From the NCBI GenBank assembly GCA_946902985.2, contig OX336388.2, positions 1,388,756,223 through 1,388,820,222 on the forward strand: DNA of 64,000 bases, read 5' to 3'. Position numbers and translations under genes: made by a program. Positions 11,416 through 22,563 of the stretch are shown one piece after another (within the stretch, counting starts at the first letter, position 1; each line of letters starts with the position of its first letter). This DNA comes from Meconema thalassinum. Lineage: Eukaryota; Arthropoda; Insecta; Orthoptera; Tettigoniidae. The notes beneath the pieces were generated by a model. It was not told the origin of the DNA. It saw nothing but the letters and a program-made list of their open reading frames with translations, and made no database searches.

Positions 11416-11637
11416 TTAGGGGTTTTACGGCCCCTTTTAACTAATGCGGCTTTTAGAGATGCTGGGATGCCGGAATTTTGCCCCGAAGGAGATCTTTATC
11501 GTGCCAGTAAATCTACTGACACGGCTCCCTCACAGTTAAGCACCCTCAAATGCCAACTGACTGCGCCGGGATTCGATCCCGCTATCTTGGGATCAGCAGG
11601 CGAGAACATTACCGATGAGCGGCGCAGCCAGTCTCAA
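11414..11637 (-). repeat. SINE D copy 1
   Basis: Reversed copy of the plus-strand SINE at 42186-42415. On the minus strand the head reads GGCTGCGCCGCTCATCGGTA with a GGGATCGAATCC B box, then a body containing CACGATAAAGATCTCC, and it ends in (ATT)n. Confidence 0.85.
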
Positions 11638-12205
11638 TATTAGAGAAGCATCTCGTGACGTGGTCATAGTTCTGTTCCCAATAACATTGTTATTATCTGT
11701 ATTGATGTATAATTGCAATTGTGTGTGTAGCTAGTTCAGGGATCTATTATTTAAAACACTAAGCTGATTTTTGTTACCGCGAGATTAGTGATGTAAAATG
11801 CCCAGGTATTTATAAATCGGGGTAAATACCCAGGGTATATACCCGGGTAAATACCCGGGTATTTTAGATTTTTCACTAAAAATCCTGTGTCATGGTAAGT
11901 TGAACCTTAAACTATGCAAACTATTCTACATTAACTTTTTAGAAATGTAACAACATTAGATAGTTAATAAAACTAAATTTAATTAGAATTGGGACTTAGA
12001 AACAGAATTAGAATTGGGAATTAGATCAGCTGATCAGGAGATAAAATTCAATAGTTATAACCTTAAAAACTCAGGGTTAGAATTGAACTACGCTTTTTTT
12101 TTTTTGCAAACATTGAAATAAAAGTTGGGGGAAATTTATTCAGAGCATTGGCCAAGTTCTACAAAAGGTGTAATGTACAGTTTTTCAGAACAGTTTGTAA
12201 AATCA

Positions 12206-14500
12206 TCTCTACTTAGTACAAAACAAAGTCCCCGATTCTTGGATGTCACGGGTAATCTCGAGAACCTCTGGATATATTTTGATGCGGGTTTCACAATTCT
12301 GTAAAGGATATCTTGAGGATGATTTCTGTAGAAAATAATTTATTTATGATCAAAGGAAGCAGAGCAGTAACGATTTCAGTGAAAAAATAAACCAAAAAAC
12401 CTGGCGTCCGAGCGCTCTTTAAGTTTATTTTGGGCAAACCGTTAAACATATCTAAATACTATGAGTGTAAGAATTGTTCAGCATGAAAAGTTCTACATAA
12501 AATCCAGGAGAGCATATCTCTAATCTTCAATACATCGCCCACGATAAGTATTTTTACGTTTTCATTTCTTCCAACCTGAGGCGACAGTTTACGAACAAGC
12601 TAAGAGCGAGTCTTATCACCCTTGTTACAGCCTAACTAGCGGGCGAACCTATTACCCCAGATACAGCCAGCAGCAAACCGTCGAGTCGTGTTGAGTTAAG
12701 ACTTCAGAGAAGGTTGGTTGTGTTTGGAGTTTCCCTGGAAGTTCAACTCGGGTTTTCTTCATTTCGCCTGTGAACTTTCCGTTCCGCAAAATACACAGTC
12801 AATTTAAGATTGGAAGGAAGGGGGATTTGTGTTTCATGCACCTCGCCATTCTTAAATTACGTCTGACAAGAATTCGTTATAATTAATAGTCCAGTCAGTG
12901 ATGTTAAGCCATCATGCCGAGATGTAAAACGGATATAGGTCATAGTTCATCGACATCGCAAAATAAAAAAGTGCTTATCACGTAACAATGAAACAGAGCA
13001 ACAAATAATTTCTAGATTGCCACAAGAGAAAGAAAGACTTCGTCCTCGGCACCTTCAAACCGTTGCTCAAGAAGAACACCGTCTGAACCACGATCAGAAA
13101 CAAGCTTATAACACTAAGAAGGAAGGTAAGATATTTTTTCTCGATGCCCCTGTAGGCACAGGCAAAACGTTCTTGATATATGTGTTGCTCGCCCAAGTGA
13201 GGTCTGGTGGTAATATTGCTCTTGCCGTCGCATCATCTGGAATTGCAGCCACTCTTTTGGAAGGAGGAAGGACAGCACATGCAACATTTAAACTTCCTTT
13301 GAAAGTCAGCAGTAATGATGGAAATGTATGTAATATTTCAAAACAAAGTAACACTGCCAGTATAATCCAAAATTGTTCTTTAGTTGTATGGGATGAGGCT
13401 ACAATGTCGCACAAAACTTCCGTTGAAGCTGTAGACAGGACCTTGCGTGATCTAAGGAATCGGAATACACCTATGGGTGGCTGCACAGTTTTGTTAGCCG
13501 GAGATTTTCGTCAAATCTTACCAGTTGTTACCAGAGGAACGAGAGCCGACGAAGTGAACGCTTCATTAAAAATATCTTACATCTGGCCAGATATAACAAA
13601 TTGGCACTCAAAACTAACATGAGAGTAGGCTAGTCTTATCTTCAGAAGATAATAGTTTGTTTGCTAATTTGTTACTTAGAGTAGGAAATGGAGATTTACC
13701 GGTCATTGACGGGAAAATTACCCTCAGTGACGATTTCTGTGCTTTAGTAAGCAGTATTCAAGAATTGATTGATAGCGTTTATCCTCAAATCCATGGCCTA
13801 TCTAACAAGTCTTATTCATGGTTTAAAGAAAGAGCAATATTATCGCCGACAAACGAACAAGTTGTGAAAACTAATGACTTGGTGTTTTCCAAATTCACTG
13901 CCCAGGCTCTAGTATATTACTCAGTAGGCTAGACGCAGTAGTCGATAGTGAAGAAGCTGTTCATTACCCTACAGAATTCCTAAATTATTTATTTCCTTCT
14001 GGCTTGCCACCACACGAGCTTATTTTAAAAGTAGGAGTGCCTATTATATTGCTACGTAATTTACAACCACCAACGTTATGCAATGGGACACGATTGGTAG
14101 TGAAAACTTTGAAAAACTGTTTCATTGAATCAACTATCTTAACTGCCTGTGGTACAGGAGAAACGGTCTTAGTACACAGAATCCCCAGGATTCCTTCAGA
14201 TTTGCCTTATCGTTTCAAACGAGTACAATTTCCAGTAAGAGTCTGCTATGGCATGACTATAAACAAAGCACAGGATCAGACACTTAGCGTGACTGGAATT
14301 GATCTTAATGGAGAATGTTTTTCTCATGGACAGCTTTACGTGGCTCTATCGCTTGTTAAATCAAACCGAAATCTTTTCGTGTTCACTGCTGGAGGGAAAG
14401 GGACTAATGTATACAAGGATATCTTATAAGACCTCCGTTAGAAGTAACCTATCACCTTGCATTCATAACTGTTCCCGGGCAAGCCTGGGTGGGTTGCTAG
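12206..14500 (+). mobile_element. Helitron inserted in hAT-2, Rep lost
   Basis: The 5' end A|TCTCTACTTAGTACAAAACA is followed by the conserved leader GGTAATCTCGAGAACCTCTGG and TTTTGATGCGGG, also seen at 49849-49960. The 3' end has the hairpin CCCGGGC-AA-GCCTGGG (14474-14489), then CTAG (14497-14500) followed by T. These are the hallmark Helitron termini, with insertion between A and T. It keeps a broken helicase but no recognisable Rep nuclease domain, so it is an internally deleted, dead copy. Confidence 0.82.
13017..14429 (+). pseudogene. Helitron PIF1-like helicase, broken
   Basis: Three open pieces in order. The first (13017-13622) has helicase motif I, APVGTGKTFL, near residue 45, motif Ia-like ASSGIAA and motif II VWDEATM, followed by GDFRQILPVV. 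The second (13657-13932) carries the middle region (PTNEQVVKTND). The third (14004-14429) carries the C-terminal motifs (GVPIILLRNL, NGTRLVV, VCYGMTINKAQDQTL and [12 protein letters not shown]). Stop codons or indels near 13620 and 13930 separate them. This is the superfamily 1B helicase half of a Helitron RepHel protein, and the Rep half is absent. The function when intact is rolling-circle DNA unwinding during transposition. Confidence 0.9.
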
Positions 14501-15354
14501 TTCATATATAAAATAAATAATCAAATGACCAAAAAGGCTAGTAAACAGTAAATAGAAAATCAAACAAAGAATAGAAAATGAGAGGGAAGTACAGTGCCAG
14601 TTTGAATTCTGGGTAGGATGAGCTAAGCAATGTTGCCAACCCATATGCTTGCTGGCATTATAGAGCCCACATACCACAAAAACTTCCTGACATGCATGTG
14701 TGTTATTTAGAGTATGATTTAAACAATTAATATTTCTTTAATATTTAAAATTGAATGAAAATTAACTTAAAAGCACTTTTACTAAGCTTTTTTTCTTCAA
14801 ATGTCCTTTCTATTGAATATATTTTATTACCTTTTGAGTTTTGGCATAACTTTCAATTAATATGCAAATAGCTTACTCTTATTACTACAAAAGTAGCTTT
14901 TCCCTCCCACATCTTTGTTGCTCATTTCCAGTATCGTAATAAAACTCGACCTTCACAATATCTTGGTATTTATTAAAAATTTAAAACACAAAACAACCAA
15001 AAGGTTTTATTCAATATTTTACTTTAGTTTAAGGAAAAACAAAACTAATTAAAGATAAGGTTACAGTGCCAAAACATATCATATAAATACCCAAAAATAC
15101 CTGGACATCCAATTTCCTTTTTTTAGTTTTGAAGGATCAATATTGTTCCTGATTTCAATTTAAGGCATCAAATACCTGTGTTTTAGTCCTTGTTTGTCCA
15201 ACACTTCATCAACACGTCAAAAAGTGTTGTACAAAGCTCAAAAACTGAAAATACCCTCATTTTGGGTATTTAAAAGACCACTGGGTAAATACCCGGGTAA
15301 ATACCCAATTTATATTTACCTTCCCACTGGGTATTTTCCCGTCCCACATCACTA
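14501..15354. other. Right interior of hAT-2, non-coding
   Basis: AT-rich, without ORFs. It resumes the hAT sequence after the Helitron and ends in the ACCCGGGTA-rich subterminal region. Confidence 0.6.
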
Positions 15355-15687
15355 CGCGAGATTGAGATAACGTCTTAACCGACTGACTTCGTAATGCATT
15401 CTAACGAGAACTCTTGGCATGTAGATATGCCGAGTGTCTTTAAAAGGAAAATATATGTTAGGTATATTTTAAAATTATTAAAGAACAATGTAATATTTGT
15501 CGCTCCCGCGCTTGCGCACAATGGCCCTATTCCACAACAGAAATAGTGGATCCCGCCGTGTCTTACTGAGATCTTTGTTTATGACAGTTAAGAAGGAGGA
15601 AAATATTGTTGTGGCTCTATGGCTCAAACTTTTAGAGTACCGGTAAGTATATGTGGAAGCAAATCACTTAATGGGCAGAGAGCTATA

Positions 15688-15905
15688 ATCCTTCGACTAG
15701 ATTTAACATCTTCCGATAAAACAGTTCAATTTTCCAATTTGCTTGGCGTACTTTATCACAATCAATAAAGCTCAAGGGGAAACTCTGGAACGTGTAGGTC
15801 TATATTTGCCTCATCAAGTTTTCAGTCACGGCCAGTTATATGTTGAGAAGACGATCTTTCGACGGTCTCAAAGTTGCAACAGTGTCAAAAAGTAATAGTT
15901 CAAAA
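15688..15905 (+). pseudogene. Helitron helicase C-terminal relic
   Basis: Too broken for one long ORF. One frame reads [20 protein letters not shown] and then [14 protein letters not shown] at about 15743-15845. This matches the helicase C-terminal block also seen at 14250-14345, though the copy is clearly a different lineage. Upstream, [14 protein letters not shown] fits the preceding strand. It belongs to the older Helitron-like element rather than to the one inside hAT-2. Confidence 0.75.
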
Positions 15906-16149
15906 AATGCATACTGTATATGAGCAACCTTCAGCAAATATTTTCCCAATGACTTTCATGTTTTGACGGGTATCAACTAGTTATATTATATTTTATTTTA
16001 TTTTGTTGTTCATATTACAGTATATCAGAGTGTGATTCTGATGAATGCAATGAACATCCCATATTTCCATGCTATGGATAAAATTGATGCTGTGGTGATC
16101 TCTTCACTGTTCATTGCACATTAGAAAGCTGCCTTGTAATATGATATTA

Positions 16150-16212
16150 TTACGCACACTCAAGTACACGTGGCTACATGACCATGATGCCACAAAGCCC
16201 CTAAAAGAATCA
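16150..16212 (+). repeat. SINE A/B tail fragment
   Basis: CACTCAAGTACACGTGGCTA, then CATGACCATGATGCC and AAAGCCCCTAA, is the reversed shared SINE tail found at 38600-38700 and 57500-57600. Only the tail remains, and it ends in an AACAACAAC-type stretch. Confidence 0.6.
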
Positions 16213-16370
16213 ACAACAACATCGTGATGAGAGAAGTGCAATTCCAGCTGGCGATAACAATGAACCTTTACGTACAATTCCAATTAAATTTTAAAATATC
16301 TACAGTCGTTATGTGAGTTGGGAGGGCATTTATCCATTCAAAGAAAACTGGCCTGAATCGTGAGTTTTGA

Positions 16371-16599
16371 ATACAATAATAATGTTAATGGATTTGCGTC
16401 CCTTCTAACTTATGTGGCTTTTAGAGACGCCAGGGTGCGGAATCTTTCCCCGAAGAGGATCTTTAACGTGCCAGTAAATCTAATGACACGGCTCCCTCGA
16501 AATTGCGCACCCTCAAGTGTCCACTGACTGCGCCAGGATTCGACCCTACAACCCTGCGCACGGCAGGCGAGAACGGTACCGCTGAGCCACGCAGCAAGT
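16371..16599 (-). repeat. SINE D copy 2
   Basis: Reversed SINE D with its tRNA-like head at the right (GCTGAGCCACGCAGC) and an AATAATAATG tail at the left. A perfect 14-bp target duplication ATCGTGAGTTTTGA lies at 16357-16370 and 16600-16613. The duplicated bases are one of the inverted motifs of the surrounding element. Confidence 0.9.
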
Positions 16600-16704
16600 A
16601 TCGTGAGTTTTGAGACTGGCCCAGGTGAAAAAACAGGTTAGGCCAAACTCTTACTAATCCTCTTCTTGGAATTCGTGAGCTTTGAGACTCGTCAGTTTCG
16701 AGAC

Positions 16705-17256
16705 GACACGGGAACGCCAGTCCTGTCTTCTTCGTGGTCTCCGAGATTATTTCCACCTTCTAGTAAACTTCATTATTGCTCCTAAGTTTCAATTTCCGCT
16801 CAGTGTCAATAGCTCCCATAATTTTCCTTTCAGTGCCAATAGCTCCCATCATTTTCTCCTATATACATGTTTTCTTAACCACGGTGTTGTAGTGTTTTAT
16901 TTTGGCATTCCACACTTCTTGTTTATTTTTGTCAAACCATATACTCCCTCTATTTTAGAGATCCGATCACCCACTGGCTTTTTCTAGTCCATTCTCCTGT
17001 TTGCCCTCACCAGGACACTTGAACTTCTTGGCTTTGGTCATATCTCTGTATTCAGGACTTTTGGTCCATCGTTCCAGGACTTCCCGTAGTAAAGCAAAGC
17101 CATCAGCGAAAGCCAGGCAGCTGCCTTTAATACCTCCTGATTTTTCGCCCTCGGCAGATCGGGGTTATCCCTTGACGTTCAAGGTCTGAGTTCCTATTCT
17201 CGCAATTTTTTCTAGGACACAGTTGAATAGGAGCGGGGATAGTCCATTTATACTCA
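16705..17256. other. Non-coding stretch
   Basis: Several chance frames only. A short tandem pair (AGTGCCAATAGCTCCCAT-like) occurs near 16800-16855. No gene or element boundary was recognised. Confidence 0.4.
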
Positions 17257-17282
17257 CCCCCCCCCCCCCCCCCCCCCCCCCA
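17257..17282. repeat. Poly-C run
   Basis: About 23 consecutive C bases directly upstream of the LINE relic. Homopolymer length is unreliable in assemblies. Confidence 0.9.
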
Positions 17283-17439
17283 CCCACAGGCAGGATCGTA
17301 CGTATTAAGTATTTCAGCTGTAAAAAAAACTATATCGTACGACCCGGCGAATCTGGGTTGACCAAACGTACTGAAATGGAAGAAACTGCCATTTCGACAC
17401 TGTTGTATTATGAAACGAATACGAAACGTCCCCTTCTTT

Positions 17440-20100
17440 TAATCCACGGACAATGCAAACAGAAACTGTATTATACCCTGAGTATAGAAATAGGTTGAGG
17501 TTGGATTTGGTTGGGATTAGTGAAATGCGCTGGCAGGAAGAACAGGACATTTGGTCAAGGGACTATAGGGTCATTAGCACTAAATCAAACAATGGCCAAA
17601 CAGGGGTTGGTCTCATATTGAGTAGGAAACTTGGACAGCGGGTGGAATATTATGAGCAATATAGTGAACGGATTTTTGTAGCAAAAATCAATACAAAACC
17701 TACGTGCACCACAGTGGTACAAGTAGATATACCTACCAGTCAAGCTGATAATGAAAATGTTGAAAAGGTCTACGAAGAAATAGAAGAAATTCTGAGGTAT
17801 ATCAAGGGTGATGAAAATGTTCTAGTAATGGAAGATTGGAATGCTGTGGTAGGAAAAGGAAGAGAAGAGAGGATAGTAGGAGATTTTGGATTAGGTGAAA
17901 GGAATGATCGAGGAAGCAGGCTGATGGAATTCTGCACCGAGCATGAGTTGGTCATAGCTAACACCTTATTCAATAACCACAATAGAAGAATATACACATG
18001 GATGAGACCAGGAGATGCAGGGTGTTACTAAATCGACTTCATTATGGTCAAGCAGAGGTTTCGAAACCAGATTTTGGATTGTAAAACATATCCCGGTGCT
18101 GACATAAACTCTGACCACAATCTGGTAGTTATGAAATGCAGATTAAAGTTGAAGAAACTGAAGAAAAGTCAAAAGCCAAATGAATGGGCACTTTTGAAGA
18201 ATGAAATAACAAAATTCGCACAAGAAAACATTGGTAGGAATGAAAGAATAGGTAGAAAACCGTGAATCACTCAGGATATATTGGAATTGATGGATGAAAG
18301 GCGTAAACACAAGGATGTAAGGGATGAAAAGGGCAAAGCAGAATACAGACGTCGGAGAAATGAGGTTAACAAGAAGTGCAAGGAAGCGAAAGAAGAAAGG
18401 TTGAAAGAGAAATGTGCAGGTATAGAAAATTGTCTGAAATTAGGAAAAGTAGACACAGCTTATCGAAGGATACTTTTGGGGAAAAGAAGCCTCTAACAGA
18501 TAGGGAAGAGAAGGCTTACATAGAGTGTTTGTATAAGGGAAAGGAGATTGAGAATCATGTAATGGAAAGGGAGGAGGAAATTGATGAGGATGCAAAAGGA
18601 GATGTAATATTGAGATAAGAATTTGATAGAGCATTGGAAGGCTTAAGCAGGAACAAAGCACCAGGCATGGATGATATACCGATTGAGTTGCTACGTTGCA
18701 TAGGAGATGAAGGTCTGATCAGGTTATATCACTTGGTGTATAGGGTTTATGAGACAGGTGAGGTACCCTCTGATTTCAAGAAGAATGTTATCATCCCTAT
18801 GCCGAAAAAAGTGGGAGCTGACAGATGTGAAGATTACCATACAATCAGCGTGATTACTCATGCTTCAAAGATCCTGTCTAGAATAATTTACAAGAGGACG
18901 GAAAGCCAGATATAAGCGGAGTTAGGTGAAGACCAGTTTTTATTTCAGGAGAAATGTAGGAACAAGGGAAGCTGTACTAAGTCTTAGGCTGATTTTGGAA
19001 GGTAGAATAAGGAAAGATAAGAGAACGTTCATGACATTTGTAGACTTAAAAAAGGCTTTTGATAACGTTGATCGGACTAAATTGTTTGACATTTTGAAAA
19101 CGATTGGAATAAAGTACAGGGACAGGAGGGTGATCAACAATCTGTACAGAAACCAGACAGCAGTCATTCGAGCTGAAGGACATGAGAGAGAAGAAAAGTG
19201 TAAGGCAAGGCTGCAACTTATCACCCATACTTTTCAATCTTTACATTGAACAAGCAATGAAGGAAATTGGGAGAAAAAATTAATGTGGGAGTGAAGATTC
19301 AAGGAGAAATCATTTCAACTCTGAGATTTGCCGATGACATAGTCTCTTGGCCGACACGCCCGAAGATTTGAATGAGTTTTTGAATGGTATGGACTCCGTC
19401 TTGAGGAAAGAATTCATGATGAAAATTAATAAATTTAAAACAAAAATATTGGAATGCAGCCGAAATATATCAGAAACCTCTATGGACATCAAATTGGCAG
19501 GTGAAAAACTAAAGGAAGTAGGAGACTTCTGTTACTTAGGAAGCAAAATAACAAGTGATGGGCGAAGCTAAGGGGATATAAAAAGTAGGTTGGCTCAGGC
19601 AAGGAAGGCATTTCTACTGAAAAGGAATCTGTTGACATCGAATATAGATTTAGGTATTAGGAAGCCATTTTTGAAGGCCTTTGTCTGGAGCGTGGCACTC
19701 TATGGAAGTGAAACTTGGACTATTGGTGTATCAGAAAAGAGGAGAATTGAAGCGTTTTAAATGTGGTGTTACAGGAGAATGATGAAGATCAGATGGGTAG
19801 ATAAGTAGATAGGTATTAATACTAGTGGGACAGGAGAGATGTTTCTGGCGACCGCTAATGAAGAGAAGAGAGAGGTTGGTAGGACACATACTAAGACACC
19901 CAGGAATAGCAAGCTTAGTTATGGAAGGAAGGGTCGAGGACAAGAACTGTAGGGGTAGACCAAGGTTAGAAGATGTTTAAAAGATTGCCTCGGACGTAGG
20001 GTGTGATAGCTATGTAGAGATGAAACGATTAGCTCAGGACAGGGAGGCGTGGCCAGCTGCATGAAACCAGTCGAAATACTGAAGACTCAAACACATAGAA
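17440..20100 (+). pseudogene. RTE-type LINE, broken, 5'-truncated
   Basis: Endonuclease pieces come first: LVGISEMRW near 17510, a decayed DFNA block reading MEDWNAVVG near 17830, and the SDHNL motif near 18110. A charged linker follows. Reverse transcriptase comes next: NKAPGMDDIPIELL near 18655, VIIPMPKK, the catalytic block FVDLKKAFD near 19040, and FADDIV at 19327-19341. A thumb segment (YLGSKITSDG) and the family's C-terminal stretch (HILRHPGIASLVMEGRVEDK) follow near 19885-19945. At least six stops or frame changes (for example near 18030, 18265, 18617, 18915, 19250 and 19570) kill it. The start of the endonuclease is missing. Family order and motifs are those of RTE/BovB-like elements with one ORF. 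Confidence 0.88.
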
Positions 20101-20940
20101 ATAGGGCCTTCGATTTAATTCGGATCAATATTAATCAGATCACTCAGGACAACTGAGCTGCCGTAACGCGAATAAGTGAGACAGCACGGATGTGGAGATG
20201 TGGAATGTAGCGAGGCCAGAGCAACGTACGACGTAAGCGAGTCAGACCACAACCCAATGACCTTGCGGAACTCTTCCGCGTGCTTCCGCAATGAAGGACA
20301 TAGCATTGGCTCGCGTCTCCCATTAGGCGAAGCATCGTTAACACCCGCCCGCACCTTGCGGCTTCAAGATCACACCTCGAAGTTTCTTGCCAGACATCAC
20401 AGAGAATATCCACTAGACTCAGAGTATATATACACACCGGAGCTATGAGAATTAGAGTACACGTAGTGGCGTATGAGCTCAATACCGGCTCAGAGTAGTC
20501 TTCTCACTATACTGTCTCTAGAGTTAAAATATAATAATTATGACTTAAAATTATTTGAGGGGGGTCATCTTGGTCATCAGCCCCATGTGCTTAGGGGTGG
20601 AGGGATTAACTGTCGCATAACTAAAGCCCTGTGCGGATGCGGATATCAGCAAATTTCTCTTGAATAGTTTTCAGAATACAATCCGAACTTGTTACTAGGA
20701 CCCAGATGTTTATGACATATCATATTTTTCCGTTATGTTTATTTTCATGACAAATGTAAGATGATGGATGACTTACGCCAATCTAATTCAAATTATGTCA
20801 CTAAGCACAATTAACACTCCGAACTGAAAAGGGTGCAATTCTGGCTGTATAACATTCATTTTAAACATAACACAGGGCATACAAAGCCTAAGGGAACGAC
20901 TTTCTCCACAAATGTCTAAATCTAATTAAAAATATTATTG
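20101..20940. other. Non-coding stretch with faint repeat tail
   Basis: No ORF with a domain. A TATATATA word near 20426 and a degenerate SINE C-like tail (GGGGGGTCATCTTGGTCATC) near 20562-20600 are the only visible features. Confidence 0.4.
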
Positions 20941-20945
20941 TAATG

Positions 20946-21045
20946 CCAGGGGCTGAGACAACGCGGTCTTGTAGCTCCGTGTACTTTGGGTGAGTGTAGA
21001 ATCTGTCTGGTAAAGGGCAGAACATCGATGTCATCTGCCGTGATA
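20946..21045 (-). repeat. SINE B tail fragment
   Basis: GGGGCTGAGACAACGCGGTC followed by GTGTACTTTGGGTGAGTGTA matches the reversed tail of full SINE B copies. It breaks off after about 95 bases. Confidence 0.75.
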
Positions 21046-21141
21046 CAAGGTAGTATACCGGCATTTACCTACAGCAGTCATGCCCATGTAGGTTAGATGA
21101 GCTCTGGAAGTGCATAATAGCCTATATATAACCGAGGGCGA

Positions 21142-21477
21142 CCGGGTGAGTTAGCCGTGGTGGTTACGGCATGACTGATGGCAGTCGCTCACATCCGGGA
21201 GGCGAGGAGGTTCGGATCCCCCCGCCGGCAACCTTTAAGATGGTCTTCTGTGGTTTCCCATCTTCCTTCCAGGCAAATGCCGGCGTTGGTCCCTAACTAT
21301 AGGCCACAGCCGCTACCTTCCAACTCCTCGCCCTTCCCTTCCAACTTTCCTCCCCAACGGTACTTGTAGCTCACCCATTGGGTGTCCGTCTCGAAGCAGC
21401 TACAAAAACTGGCGAGCCGAACATGTCCTCGGACACTCGCGGCACTAAAAGCCATACGCTAAAAAAAAAAAAAAACT
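21142..21477 (+). repeat. SINE E copy 2
   Basis: Near-identical to the copy at 10972-11310 over the whole head and body, ending in a 14-A tract. An 8-bp target duplication GAGGGCGA flanks it at 21134-21141 and 21478-21485. High identity and a clean A tail suggest a recent insertion. Confidence 0.9.
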
Positions 21478-21485
21478 GAGGGCGA

Positions 21486-22080
21486 AGGAAAAATTAATGA
21501 GCGACTGTCACATTGATAAGTAAGGAAAGTGTCGTTCGCGCAGAAACGCTACAGCGCAGAGCTGTCAATTGGCCGTAGTCGCCAAGTGTGTTCACTTCAC
21601 AGAATTAAATGTCAAAGAGTCGTATCGGTCCGACTAGTATTTCGACTTTTTTCTCTTCAGAAATGGTGCACATGTTCATTGACACACTGTTATACACAAT
21701 GAAGAAGGAAGAATGAAAAACAAAAAGACTGAACGACAATAACCATGCGCAGCAGTAAGCCAACGTCATAGGTGTCAATACATACTTGCAAGGAAAGTAG
21801 ATACGTTAGCGTAAGTTCTATACTTTTTTTTAAATATCGGTACCCGTACATTTTAGTTCACATGTAAATAATGGTAGTGGTAATAGTATATGGCAGTCCT
21901 TGCAAGAAAGACCAGTGCTAATGTTAAAGGTACTCTTATGATTTCTCCGTCAACAGGCCCGTGTATTTTGATCTGTGTTGAAGTGGTCTAATAACTTGTG
22001 TTGTAGTGGTGAGTACTGTAATTTTTAACGTCTTGCCCCGTGACACGCTCCCGAAACACTGGATTCGAAATTAGTAACTG
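21486..22080. repeat. Unclassified repeat Y, copy 1
   Basis: This block aligns in order with 54185-54960. Shared landmarks are GAGCGACTnTCnCATTGA, GnnTGTCAnTTGnCCnTAGT, the CAATAACCATGCGCAGC or CAATCACCATGCGCAGC word, CAGTCCTTnCAAGAAAGA, and GTGTATTTTGAT near the end. There is no ORF and no clear terminal structure. Possibly an old promoter-bearing or LTR fragment. Confidence 0.65.
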
Positions 22081-22311
22081 TCCAGTCCACTTGGAACGCT
22101 CAGCTACGTTGGCGGGTAATATACGTAATGACAGGGGCATATCCAGTTCGAGCCACATCGGCCGGCTTCCGTAGCGTATTTGTTAAGTTGCGCAATCGAA
22201 TCCGGAGTGGATTGGTTCCTAAATATGAGCCCTGTGTCAGTAAGCTTAATCGGCATGTAAAATATCAACTACATGGCGGATATCCGACACCCTGCCATCT
22301 CTGAAACCGAA

Positions 22312-22563
22312 TTTTTAGGCGAGGATTGGGAAGGAGGCGGCCGTGGCCTTTAGTTAGGAACCATCCCGACATTTGCCTGGGAAACCACGGAAAACCACTT
22401 CCAGGATGGCTAAAATAGGAATCGAATCCACCTCTTCTAAGCCTCGCGAAGTTGGGTGTTGCCCGTTCCAGCACTCAGACCAGAATTAAATTTCTTGGTA
22501 GAGCCGGGGATCGAACCCGGACCTCCGGGGTGACACCCAAGAACGCTAGCCGCTACACCAGAA
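22312..22563 (-). repeat. SINE A copy 2
   Basis: The middle block GGCGGCCGTGGCCTTTAGTT and ACCACGGAAAACCACTTCC leads to a well-kept reversed tRNA-like head. On the minus strand the head has an A-box region (TGGTGTAGCGGCTAGCG) and a B box (GGGTTCGATCC). The 3' tail shared with other copies is absent here. Confidence 0.8.

Larger units (their letters stand above)
11786..15354. mobile_element. hAT-2, non-coding hAT transposon
   Basis: The ends TAGTGATGT and ACATCACTA are flanked by a perfect 8-bp duplication CGCGAGAT (11778-11785 and 15355-15362). Both subterminal regions are packed with ACCCGGGTA/TACCCAG words (11795-11865 and 15245-15335), as in many hAT-type non-autonomous elements. No hAT transposase frame exists. 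The only coding relic inside belongs to a Helitron inserted at 12206-14500, so the hAT itself is about 1.27 kb and non-autonomous. Confidence 0.88.
11743..15980 (+). mobile_element. Older Helitron-like element, host of hAT-2
   Basis: It begins A|TCTATTATTTAAAACACTAA, a Helitron-style TC start, and a diverged second copy of the same start and following 200 bases lies at 62694-62940. It carries a C-terminal Helitron helicase relic at 15688-15905. It may end at CTAG (15977-15980) followed by T, although the usual hairpin before the end is weak. It is interrupted by hAT-2 (11786-15354). Confidence 0.55.
10287..16704. mobile_element. Segment bounded by inverted motif clusters
   Basis: At the left end, 10287-10314 reads ATCTCAAAACTCACGAGTCTC and onward, a doubled TCTCAAAACTC word. 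At the right end, 16677-16704 is its inverted complement with about 24 of 28 bases matching, also doubled. Further single copies of the word lie inside at 10340-10354, 10389-10405 and, inverted, at 16357-16370 and 16600-16615. This looks like the subterminal repeats of a TIR transposon that later received a MITE, SINEs, a Helitron-like element and a hAT. No clear target duplication was found, so the element class is unknown. Confidence 0.5.

Noticed and set aside
17223..17498. A 91-aa ORF with a poly-proline stretch.
   Set aside because: The prolines come from the C23 homopolymer. The rest is upstream flank and LINE sequence.
20115..20482. Overlapping 79-, 90- and 112-aa ORFs on both strands.
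   Set aside because: Three mutually overlapping frames without domains in a locally GC-richer stretch. Chance is more likely.
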